9,469 nucleotides of DNA, taken from Planctomycetota bacterium (lineage in GTDB: Bacteria > Planctomycetota > PUPC01 > JACPCR01). A program made the position numbers and the translations under genes. The DNA lies in assembly GCA_030740295.1 (NCBI GenBank), contig JASLXP010001223.1, forward strand, positions 1-9,469, in the 5' to 3' direction. Within the stretch, counting starts at the first letter, position 1; each line of letters begins with the position of its first letter. The notes under the pieces were generated by a model. That model saw only the letters and a program-made list of their open reading frames with translations. It made no database searches and was not told the DNA's origin. Of this stretch, positions 1 through 6,061 are shown piece after piece.

Positions 1-2539
1 GAATATTGATCGGGCCGCCACCGGAGGAGAGAGACAGCACGCCGGGAGCGGTGATAGCGGGCTTGACTCCGTGTCCGCGCTCCCAGCCGATTTGTGCCTC
101 GATATTTTCACTGTCTGTCCGGAAGGTCAGGGCGTCAACGATCAAAGCGTAGCGTCCTGTTCGCAGGGCGAGGGTCCGCTGCCAGTTGCAGAAGGGCAGG
201 TCCGGCACCTCGCCTGCCGCGATGGCCATGGGGCCGAGCACCTCGCGATAGAGAAGCGCTCCGTTCATAGCGATCTTCGGCTCCACCATACCATCTGCGC
301 GGGTGTAGATTTGAGTGCCGTATCCGTTGAGGAGTGTCTTGCCTCCCATGCGGAGGCGGAGGAGCGCGAAATTGTGGTAAGGGTTGCGGAGCTGGCGGTT
401 GATGCCCTTGAGCAGGATGTAGTCACCGGTATCGTCAACCGACGTGCGGAAAGATGCGAAGCGAAAGGTCGAGTCGATGTCGAATCCTGACCTGTGTGCC
501 AGCCATTCCTCTTCCGACAGATGCAGCGCGTTCCACTTGCCGGCCAAATCTGCGGGCGGGGCAGGCTTCAGATTCTCCTCTGGCCAGAAGGATTGCCCCA
601 GCCTGAAGACGTTCGTATCGACATCGGCCTGCTGCTGATAATGCACGAACCGTCCGTCCTGAAAAAGGTATGCTGCCTTGTGTAGAAAACCGAGGGACGC
701 GGAATTGAGATGCGGGTCCGGCTTGCTGCCATCGGTAAGAATCTCCTGGCCGCGCAGGAGCTCGCGCAGGACCCCGTTTTCAACGGGTTTCCGGTCACCT
801 GTGAGCAGTATGTAGGTCAGGATGGGCGCGCAACCGGTACTGAACCACGGGAGGTAGTCGTACTCGCCAACCACCCAGAGGTAGTCGTGCAACGATGCGA
901 AGTGCAGCTTCCCTGCGTCCATGCAACGCTGCCAGACGGGGGCCGGGTAGTCCTTCTGGAAATAACGGCCGAGCCCGTACAGCGATATGGCCGACCATTG
1001 GCCGTGCCTCGATCCCACGCTGCGGGGACGACTGGTCGTACCATAGACGTGCTCGCCTTTGCGGTGGAGGAGCTGTCTGGAAAAGGCGTTGGTAACGCGC
1101 AGGCGTTCCTCGTCGCTGAAGACGGGGCTCTCTTCGATGAGATCCCAGTAGAGAATCATCATGTGCGAGGTGTAATGATATGCGCCGCTCAACGGCTCGT
1201 CTTTGTTCTCGATCCGCTCGCCGTCAATCTCCGCGATTTCTTTCTTTGCCTGTTCGTCAGGAAATGCGAGGCGGATGAATTCGCGGGCGTTGTGCTCGTT
1301 GCCGGTCATGTAATACATGGCCATGTGCTTGCTGAGGCTGTTCCAGCCGAAGTAGCCCACGCTGCGATAGCCTCTTGACGCTTCCCAGATCTCAAACTCG
1401 CGCACATCCGTTGGTACCTTGATTCCTTTGCCAAGCTGGATCTCCGCCAGCCGGCCAATGCTGAGGTCGCCTTTCTTTGCGCCAGACTGATCGAGATTCT
1501 GCACAAACACGTCCGCTGCCGAGGCCACGCCGCTCGTATCGCTGCCTCCGACGAAAACCACGTTGTGCCCGTTTCCGAAAGGACTGTGCAGGGTCCGCAC
1601 CACGTGTCCTCCGACGCCGGGATAGCGGAGATCGAGCAGCGAGTAGTAACGGTTGTAGAGTTCCCCGATCGTTTTGTTGGTCGAACGATTTCCCAGTGCG
1701 ATAAGGTTGCCCTTGATGGGGACGACCGCTCGCGGCGACTCGTCGTCGATGATTGGAATCTTCACCGAGGTCAGTTTCATAATTGCCTGTTGAATCTGAG
1801 TTGCCTCCGCCGCGTACGCGTCGGACTTCGGGGCAACGATGGCGGTGTTGGGTTTGCCGCCCTTCACCAACTCCGTCCTGAGATGCAGATCCTTCAGCCT
1901 GGTATAGACCGGCGGCACTGGTTCCGGCGCGGGCGGGAGGGGAGCCGGTGGTGGCGGGACACCTCCCACGAGTTTTACGTCGTCGAGCATGAGTTGCGGC
2001 CTCGGCCTGGCGTGCGAGTAAAGATAGAGCGACATGGTTTTCGACTCCGGGGCAGCAGTGCCAAGGGCTTTGATGCGATTGAAATACTTGTGGCTATGGG
2101 CTCGCAACGGAACAACGGTATCTCTTCCTTTGGGATGGAACCGCATCAACAGAATAGCGCCTCCGCTTGGAGCATCGGGCACCGCCCGAACGCTCACGCT
2201 GGCCTCGTAAGTCACCCCCGGCTGGACCGGCACGATCTGCCGTATACCAATTTCACCATTCGGGCTGTCATCATACAGCAGCAGGGCCTGGCGCCCATCG
2301 TCGGGAGTCTGGACCAGGCTCATCCTCCGAGTGCCATCCGCATCGCGCGGGTTCAGGTATCGCTCCCAGCCAACGGGGACACCCTTGGATATCCCTTCCT
2401 CAAAGGACGGGTTCTTCAAAGGCACATCAACAGGCTCGGCAGCGCCAGGCTGCACGGCCAGCAGAATGAGCATGAGAAAGGGAGGCATAACGGCACGGGA
2501 TGCAGGTATTCCAAAGGAAATCTCCAGCCTAACTGTCAT
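1..2539 (-). CDS. Exported heparinase/alginate-lyase-like multi-domain protein (3' end outside window)
   Basis: The minus strand is open without a stop from 2539 to the window edge, giving 846 residues with the C-terminus missing. Residues 1-35 look like a signal peptide: Arg at 4 and 15, a hydrophobic core (FLMLILLAV) and an Ala-Ala-Glu end. The ATG at 2539 is chosen because it supplies this positive n-region; an in-frame ATG at 2488 is the alternative, and neither has a clear Shine-Dalgarno. Residues about 38-192 resemble a carbohydrate-binding jelly roll (NPSFEEG near the start, MLDDVKLVG at the end). A Pro-rich linker follows (193-210). Residues about 213-350 look like the alpha/beta domain that precedes GH20/GH67-type catalytic domains. 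Residues about 380-640 are helical, rich in Trp, Tyr and His, like the (alpha/alpha) toroid of heparinase II/III and alginate lyases. From about 645 a beta-sandwich begins. The role is probably uronic-acid or sulfated-glycan cleavage outside the cytoplasm. The exact substrate and catalytic residues cannot be assigned by eye, and a GH toroid family is possible. Confidence 0.75.
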   Translation of the reverse strand, partial: MTVRLEISFGIPASRAVMPPFLMLILLAVQPGAAEPVDVPLKNPSFEEGISKGVPVGWERYLNPRDADGTRRMSLVQTPDDGRQALLLYDDSPNGEIGIRQIVPVQPGVTYEASVSVRAVPDAPSGGAILLMRFHPKGRDTVVPLRAHSHKYFNRIKALGTAAPESKTMSLYLYSHARPRPQLMLDDVKLVGGVPPPPAPLPPAPEPVPPVYTRLKDLHLRTELVKGGKPNTAIVAPKSDAYAAEATQIQQAIMKLTSVKIPIIDDESPRAVVPIKGNLIALGNRSTNKTIGELYNRYYSLLDLRYPGVGGHVVRTLHSPFGNGHNVVFVGGSDTSGVASAADVFVQNLDQSGAKKGDLSIGRLAEIQLGKGIKVPTDVREFEIWEASRGYRSVGYFGWNSLSKHMAMYYMTGNEHNAREFIRLAFPDEQAKKEIAEIDGERIENKDEPLSGAYHYTSHMMILYWDLIEESPVFSDEERLRVTNAFSRQLLHRKGEHVYGTTSRPRSVGSRHGQWSAISLYGLGRYFQKDYPAPVWQRCMDAGKLHFASLHDYLWVVGEYDYLPWFSTGCAPILTYILLTGDRKPVENGVLRELLRGQEILTDGSKPDPHLNSASLGFLHKAAYLFQDGRFVHYQQQADVDTNVFRLGQSFWPEENLKPAPPADLAGKWNALHLSEEEWLAHRSGFDIDSTFRFASFRTSVDDTGDYILLKGINRQLRNPYHNFALLRLRMGGKTLLNGYGTQIYTRADGMVEPKIAMNGALLYREVLGPMAIAAGEVPDLPFCNWQRTLALRTGRYALIVDALTFRTDSENIEAQIGWERGHGVKPAITAPGVLSLSSGGGPINI

Positions 2540-2579
2540 CGGGGGGCACGGACGGTTTCCGAATCGGTGTCAGCAGGAT

Positions 2580-2599
2580 CTCCCGATCTGATTCGGGAG
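2580..2599 (-). repeat. Intergenic hairpin directly after the URO-D-like stop codon
   Basis: CTCCCGA at 2580-2586 and TCGGGAG at 2593-2599 form a perfect 7-bp inverted repeat around a 6-nt loop. It abuts the TAG stop of the URO-D-like gene (2602-2600) and lies about 40 bp before the start of the next minus-strand gene. No T-run follows on the minus strand, so it does not look like a standard intrinsic terminator. An mRNA-stabilising or partial-attenuation stem between two operon genes is a reasonable guess. Confidence 0.45.
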
Positions 2600-3877
2600 C
2601 TACGCAATCTTCTCGATTTCTTCACGCGCAATCTGGACCCAGCGAGACAGACGTTCGGGCTCGTTGTTCAGAGTATGGACGTCTTTCATCAGGATCTCGA
2701 CGCGGCAGTTGCGGGCCGTTTCGAGGGTCAGTCTCAAATCGTCTCGGATCGCTTCCTCATCGAAGACGCCCGTACTGATTTGGGTGGGGTTAGGTTTTCG
2801 GGAGAAGACGTAATCGCGCCCCAGTTCCTCGGCCATGAAAGCCTGATCCGTCCACGGAGATATGGACACTCTTGCCAGATTGGGGAGTCGCTTGAGAATG
2901 TGCCACCGGTTGTTCACCGGTTCACAGCACCCGTAGTAGCACTTGCCGAACTGGCTGATGATGTCCCTTTGATAGGGGAAGACAAACTCCTCGAACTGCT
3001 CGGGGCCGACACCGACTGTTTCCTGCGATTCGCTGAGCACCCAGAGGTCACGTTTGCGCACGGGCGAGCCCTCTTTCCAGTCCTTCTGCGGCAGCGATCG
3101 CGTATATCCCAGGCTGCCCGAGCCGGTGTAGTCATTCTCGTTATTCAGGGAATAGAGTCCCTCCTGCTCCAGCCAGTCGGTGAAAGCCAGGTGGTCATCA
3201 CGGAGGAATGCCATCACTCGGTGGAGTCCTTCCGGATTGTCGTACATGGCCATCATCAGGTTTTCGAGGCCAATGAGATCGATCGCCGGCCATGTGAGGC
3301 CCATGGTCCAGTAATGGGAGCCGCGGATGCCCACCGATAGAATCCCGTCAAACACGGCTTCGAGCCGCGCTTTATCCCGGAGGGTTGCTTCTCGATCCAC
3401 GCTGTAGGTCCGGGGACTCAGCTTGTCGAAATCTTTGTCAAGGTCCTGAATCGGCGCTTCCCAACTGCGTGATCCCATACGCGCTTCGTCGCCTCCCTGG
3501 TGCACGACCGCATTAACGCCGTAATTGCTCCCGCTGATTCGCCAGTTCACGTTTATCACCGGCTCGACCACGTGGTCATCGCGGAGCTGCTCAAACTGAA
3601 AGATCTGCGTGCGAAATCCCAGCTCGAGTCCACGTGCCCATTCGTCCGTGCATTCACAGACGTCACCAGACATCGGCCTCCTGGCGTCGCGTATGCCGCC
3701 ATGTTCAGCCAGGATCATCACCCGATCGCCCTCGCCTGTATCATGAGCGTACCAGGCCCGACGCCGTTCCTCGTTCACCGGATCCGCAGAGATAGCTACC
3801 TTGCGATCCGCAAGTCTGCGAAGGATGTCAACATCATGCTGAGGTAGATCGTGTCCATTCTGTGTTGTGTTTCCCAT
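2600..3877 (-). CDS. Uroporphyrinogen decarboxylase (URO-D) superfamily protein, methyltransferase-like
   Basis: The protein has 425 residues, a little longer than haem-pathway HemE (about 350). It shows no HemE-type N-terminal signature and no signal peptide, so it is probably cytoplasmic and not a haem enzyme. The C-terminal half has the pattern of the URO-D/MtaA/CmuA barrel. A Cys-rich strand GKCYYGCCEP (residues 311-320, Cys 313, 317 and 318) sits where corrinoid methyltransferases place zinc-binding Cys. The end, HTLNNEPERLSRWV (401-414), is the usual last helix of this group. The ATG at 3877 is firm: in-frame TGA and TAG codons lie 12-18 nt upstream. No good Shine-Dalgarno is visible. 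The next gene on the same strand, 60 bp on, encodes an exported polysaccharide-lyase-like protein, so co-transcription is likely. Divergent URO-D-like paralogues are common in PVC genomes and mostly unassigned. Methyl-group transfer from a methylated sugar or other methyl donor is an inference only. Confidence 0.85.
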   Translation of the reverse strand: MGNTTQNGHDLPQHDVDILRRLADRKVAISADPVNEERRRAWYAHDTGEGDRVMILAEHGGIRDARRPMSGDVCECTDEWARGLELGFRTQIFQFEQLRDDHVVEPVINVNWRISGSNYGVNAVVHQGGDEARMGSRSWEAPIQDLDKDFDKLSPRTYSVDREATLRDKARLEAVFDGILSVGIRGSHYWTMGLTWPAIDLIGLENLMMAMYDNPEGLHRVMAFLRDDHLAFTDWLEQEGLYSLNNENDYTGSGSLGYTRSLPQKDWKEGSPVRKRDLWVLSESQETVGVGPEQFEEFVFPYQRDIISQFGKCYYGCCEPVNNRWHILKRLPNLARVSISPWTDQAFMAEELGRDYVFSRKPNPTQISTGVFDEEAIRDDLRLTLETARNCRVEILMKDVHTLNNEPERLSRWVQIAREEIEKIA

Positions 3878-3904
3878 TGGGTCTATTTTCTATCAAGAGT
3901 TCTT

Positions 3905-3931
3905 AATTTGGCTGCATGCTGCAGCCATATT
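3905..3931. repeat. 27-bp palindrome, copy 1
   Basis: AATTTGGCTGCA (3905-3916) pairs with TGCAGCCATATT (3920-3931) around the 3-nt loop TGC, with a single mismatch in a 12-bp stem. It is nearly identical to a second copy starting 57 bp further on. It lies about 28 bp upstream of the URO-D-like start codon, so it could be an operator or, in RNA, a 5'-leader hairpin. A REP-type repeat is equally possible. Confidence 0.7.
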
Positions 3932-3961
3932 ATGCTTCCTTCGAGGGATGCGTTGCTGGGC

Positions 3962-3988
3962 AATTTGGCTGCAAGCTGCAGCCAAATT
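3962..3988. repeat. 27-bp palindrome, copy 2
   Basis: AATTTGGCTGCA (3962-3973) and TGCAGCCAAATT (3977-3988) form a perfect 12-bp inverted repeat around the loop AGC. Both copies share the same left arm; they differ in the 3-nt loop and in one right-arm base. Start-to-start spacing is 57 bp. The conserved stem with a variable loop suggests selection on a hairpin or a dyad binding site, or a dispersed repetitive element. Confidence 0.75.
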
Positions 3989-4117
3989 TCTGAATCCGAA
4001 TAGGAGAGGAAGAAATTTCTCGGAACAATCAGAAGACATCCGCGACGATGATTCATGGTACCCTACAGGTGGCTGCTTTCAGTGGATAGTGAGAATCCGC
4101 GTTGCCCGGACCGCATC

Positions 4118-4408
4118 CTAGTAGTCCAAGACGGGGGGGTCTTTACGGATTTCAGGGGCAACGCCCCGCCGGTTTGCTTAGCCCAGCCCGGCGGGCTGGG
4201 AAGTAATGAAGCACAATCAAAGGGGCAACGCCCCGATCATTTGCACGACTGACCTGCTGCAAATGGCCGGGGCGTTGCCCCTGAATGGCAATCCTTCTCT
4301 AAACCCAGCCCGTTGGGCTGGGCTAGGCAAACGACCGGGGCTTCGCCCCTGAACAAGAGGACCCCATTTTCTTAAATCCGTAAAAGCTCTCCCGTCTTGA
4401 CCTGCTAG
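4118..4408. mobile_element. Giant imperfect palindrome, REPIN/MITE-like, with six nested hairpins
   Basis: The arms are 4118-4245 and 4258-4408 around a 12-nt centre (4246-4257). Reverse-complementing the right arm reproduces the left arm in order: CTAG at the outer ends, AAGACGGG, TTTACGGATTT, a GGGGC...GCCCC hairpin, TAGCCCAGCCC...CGGGCTGGG, another GGGGCAACGCCCC and finally ATTTGCA at the centre. The right arm carries an extra stretch of about 20 nt (near 4352-4372). Nested hairpins lie at 4155-4167, 4182-4200, 4222-4234, 4269-4281, 4304-4322 and 4337-4349, in the order A-B-A / A-B-A. No transposase gene and no obvious target-site duplication are seen. It could be a non-autonomous element moved in trans, by a REP-associated (RAYT) or other transposase, or an inverted duplication of a repeat cluster. 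Confidence 0.7.
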
Positions 4409-4446
4409 CGGCAAGGTACTGCGGGTAAACCGGTGATGCGAATTCA

Positions 4447-4875
4447 GTGGGCGACTGCGGAATCCCTTCTCAGCCGCAGCTTGATGGTCTTGAACACAAC
4501 CAAAAGATTGCATTCCTTGAGGATAGCTTTTACCCTTTCGATTTAGATGGTCGTAATCTTGGTAAGTTCGACCTCGCCCACTGCATCCTCTGTGGGTTTT
4601 CGATTCTGGTGTTGGAGATCGACGGTGGCCGCATTGCAACGCGTCCAGACGGGACGCTCGCATTCCGGCGGGTCGACTTTATGCAAGACTCCAGACTGTT
4701 CTTTAGGAAACTAAAGGACAGGATAAGGAGTGGAGACTACGAGGCAGTAAAGCAGAGACGCGCGGCTGTGCGCTATAGGCGCTGCTTTACGGACCCACCA
4801 AACGTAGGCTCACATGGCCCAAGAGAATCAACAGGAATCGCAACTGACGAGGACGTGGAAACGCAGGCTCAGTAA
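4447..4875 (+). CDS. Hypothetical protein, possible phage-derived, start uncertain
   Basis: I do not recognise this 142-residue protein. The frame opens after a TAA at 4426; the only early start is GTG at 4447, without a Shine-Dalgarno, and the next in-frame ATG is not until 4681. Residues about 20-115 look genuinely coding: FYPFDLDGRNLGKFDLAHCI (28-47) is followed by alternating hydrophobic strands and then a basic helix near LFFRKLKDRIRSGDYEAVKQ. The last 20 residues overlap the start of the portal-like gene by 62 nt and have low-quality composition, so the original gene may have ended earlier. It begins 38 bp after the giant palindrome, and its natural 5' end may have been lost there. Position just before a portal-like gene suggests a small phage gene of the packaging or head module. 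Spurious coding is possible. Confidence 0.45.
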   Translation: MGDCGIPSQPQLDGLEHNQKIAFLEDSFYPFDLDGRNLGKFDLAHCILCGFSILVLEIDGGRIATRPDGTLAFRRVDFMQDSRLFFRKLKDRIRSGDYEAVKQRRAAVRYRRCFTDPPNVGSHGPRESTGIATDEDVETQAQ

Positions 4876-5494
4876 GTTTCTCAGGTGGCGGGACGACGAG
4901 ATCAGCGAGGATGAAAACGCGCGGTTCGTCGAATTCTACGAATCAAAGTATTGGAGAGGCTCATCGAGGTCACCCAGAGCGGGCGTTCCTCTTGTGTTCA
5001 CGTACGTCGACGTCAAATTGTCCTCATTGGACGGACGCATCGGCGAGTTTGAGGCTGTGCCGAGAGCGTTACACGCCGAGCGCGTGAACCGTGCGGAGGC
5101 GCTCCTGAACTATGAGGCATGGCACCTCGGCTGGCGCAGGGAGTGGCAGAAAGCCCACTTGGACGCACATCTCACCGACTACGGCGGCTGGCTCAAACTG
5201 GGTTGGGGCGCACAATATGGTGATGCGCAAGGGGCGGAGCGCGATGGTCGTGTCACAGACGAGGCAGGCAAACAGGTAGAGCACGACCAGAACGTGCGCA
5301 GGGACCACCCGTGGGTGAAATACATCTCCGGCAAGGATGTGGCCTTTGATACCGAGGGGTCTGAATTGTCCGATGCGTCATGGGTCGCCATGAAATACCG
5401 CAGGACTATCGACGACCTTACCCGGGACGACAGGATTCGAGACGATGCAGTCGTTGCCCTAAAAGCCGCATCGGGGCCGGAGACGCATTCTTGA
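4814..5494 (+). CDS. Truncated phage portal-like protein (N-terminal portion)
   Basis: The 226 residues match the style of tailed-phage portal N-terminal regions. There is an acidic/basic leader with a residue pair FYESKYWRG (41-49), then PLVFTYVDVKLSSLDGRIGE (59-78). Next come a helix with AEALLNYEAWHLGWRREWQK (94-113), HLDAHLTDYGGWLKLGWG (115-132) and DHPWVKYISGKDVAFDTEGS (164-183), then SDASWVAMKYRR (186-197). The run of a helical pair, glycine-rich strand, and a P-W-V-x-x-x-S-x-x-D-x-x-F-D motif followed by a D-A-x-W-V-A segment is typical of portal proteins just before the clip/stem region. Complete portals are about 400-700 residues, so the stem, wing and crown parts are missing. The ATG at 4814 has only a weak GTAGG upstream. 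No terminase, protease or capsid gene is present. It ends in GPETHS, which may be read-through across a junction with the next gene fragment. A prophage remnant is the likeliest reading. Confidence 0.55.
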   Translation: MAQENQQESQLTRTWKRRLSKFLRWRDDEISEDENARFVEFYESKYWRGSSRSPRAGVPLVFTYVDVKLSSLDGRIGEFEAVPRALHAERVNRAEALLNYEAWHLGWRREWQKAHLDAHLTDYGGWLKLGWGAQYGDAQGAERDGRVTDEAGKQVEHDQNVRRDHPWVKYISGKDVAFDTEGSELSDASWVAMKYRRTIDDLTRDDRIRDDAVVALKAASGPETHS

Positions 5495-5507
5495 ACGAGC
5501 AAAGCGC

Positions 5508-6044
5508 ATGGGCGGCAAAGGTGTTCTCACCATAGGCGCCAATGATGTCCCCGGCTCTTTTTGCTTTTGCCCCGAATGCCAAAAACTTGAAAAAAAATAT
5601 GGTTGCAAAGGCGGACCACTTTACGATTATATCCTGGAGCTTTGTCCGATTCTCAAGAAAAAATTCCCGGATATACAGATCATCACACTGGCATATCGTA
5701 AAAAACAAAGTGAAGCTCCGCCAAAAAATATTTCCAAAATGCCGGATAACTTGATCTGTAATTTCGCTCCAGTTGATGATGATGTAGGACAGGCTCTCGA
5801 CGGGCCACGAAATCTAGGAACTCTTGAGAATCTGAAAAATTGGAATAAGATTGCTAAAAATATTGAATACTACTATTACAACTGCTTCGAAACAGCCCCG
5901 TTTGGTATTGTACAACGTCTTCAGCGCGATATGAGGGTCATGTATGAATACGGCGTGCGCGGTTTTGGTGTTGACGGTCTTGGCACTCCCGGCATGGGGT
6001 CCCTTCAAATTTATATTATGCTCCGCCTGGCGAAGGACCCTTAA
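5508..6044 (+). CDS. DUF4838-type protein fragment, lacking both ends (probable pseudogene)
   Basis: The 178 residues resemble the core of DUF4838 proteins, barrel-like enzymes that are common in glycan-degradation loci. Visible features are GVLTIGANDVPGSFCFCPEC (5-24), with the usual N-D and C-x-C-x-x-C cluster, then LYDYILELCPILKKKFPDIQ and ITLAYRKKQ, the NLICNFAPVDDD strand, and a closing MRVMYEYGVRGFGVDGL plus YIMLRLAKDP. Family members are much longer. The N-terminal secretion signal and alpha/beta domain are absent, and the protein stops at TAA immediately after the K-D-P that normally leads into further helices. In the same frame, codons from about 5484 still read like the family (ILERAKRMGGKG), so homology may start before the ATG. 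No Shine-Dalgarno precedes 5508, and a signal peptide is absent although homologues are exported. It sits 14 bp after the portal-like stop and 17 bp before the next gene. A functional stand-alone protein seems unlikely. Confidence 0.6.
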   Translation: MGGKGVLTIGANDVPGSFCFCPECQKLEKKYGCKGGPLYDYILELCPILKKKFPDIQIITLAYRKKQSEAPPKNISKMPDNLICNFAPVDDDVGQALDGPRNLGTLENLKNWNKIAKNIEYYYYNCFETAPFGIVQRLQRDMRVMYEYGVRGFGVDGLGTPGMGSLQIYIMLRLAKDP

Positions 6045-6050
6045 TGTTTT

Positions 6051-6057
6051 AAGGAGG
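6051..6057 (+). promoter_or_regulatory. Strong Shine-Dalgarno for the 1118-aa protein
   Basis: AAGGAGG lies 4 nt before the ATG at 6062. It is by far the best ribosome-binding site in the window; the minus-strand genes at 2539 and 3877 have none recognisable. It fixes the start of the large gene. Confidence 0.85.
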
Positions 6058-6061
6058 ATTT

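Larger units (their letters stand above)
3878..4428. other. Gene-free, repeat-rich intergenic region
   Basis: No convincing coding sequence lies here; short ORFs in all frames lack protein-like composition. It begins with AT-rich DNA upstream of the URO-D-like start, where a promoter for the minus-strand operon would be expected. A CATAAT-like hexamer occurs on the minus strand near 3931, without a well-spaced -35, so no promoter is called. Two short palindromes and a giant palindrome account for most of the rest. Positions 3989-4117 show nothing recognisable. Confidence 0.6.

Noticed and set aside
71..490. 139-aa plus-strand open frame
   Set aside because: Lies antisense within the uninterrupted lyase-like reading frame and shows no recognisable domain.
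710..1378. 222-aa plus-strand open frame
   Set aside because: Shadow of the lyase-like gene: the minus-strand frame is continuous for 846 codons through this stretch and has protein-like composition.
2580..2599. Rho-independent terminator
   Set aside because: The stem is only 7 bp and no T-run follows on the minus strand. It also lies between two co-oriented genes that are probably co-transcribed.
1565..3340. 591-aa plus-strand open frame
   Set aside because: It spans, on the opposite strand, parts of both the lyase-like and URO-D-like genes and the gap between them. Its composition (His/Arg-rich, no domains) fits an antisense shadow in GC-rich DNA; the minus-strand proteins have clear signal peptide and family features.
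2600..3877. HemE, uroporphyrinogen decarboxylase of haem synthesis
   Set aside because: The protein is longer than HemE, lacks its N-terminal signature, has a Cys cluster more like corrinoid methyltransferases, and sits beside a glycan-degradation gene.
4118..4408. CRISPR array
   Set aside because: The repeats are mirrored hairpins of two kinds with irregular spacing, not direct repeats separated by unique spacers of constant length, and no cas gene is present.
4217..4663. 148-aa minus-strand open frame
   Set aside because: It runs through the right arm of the giant palindrome and lies antisense to the 142-aa ORF. Low-complexity Arg/Pro/Gly-rich sequence makes coding unlikely.
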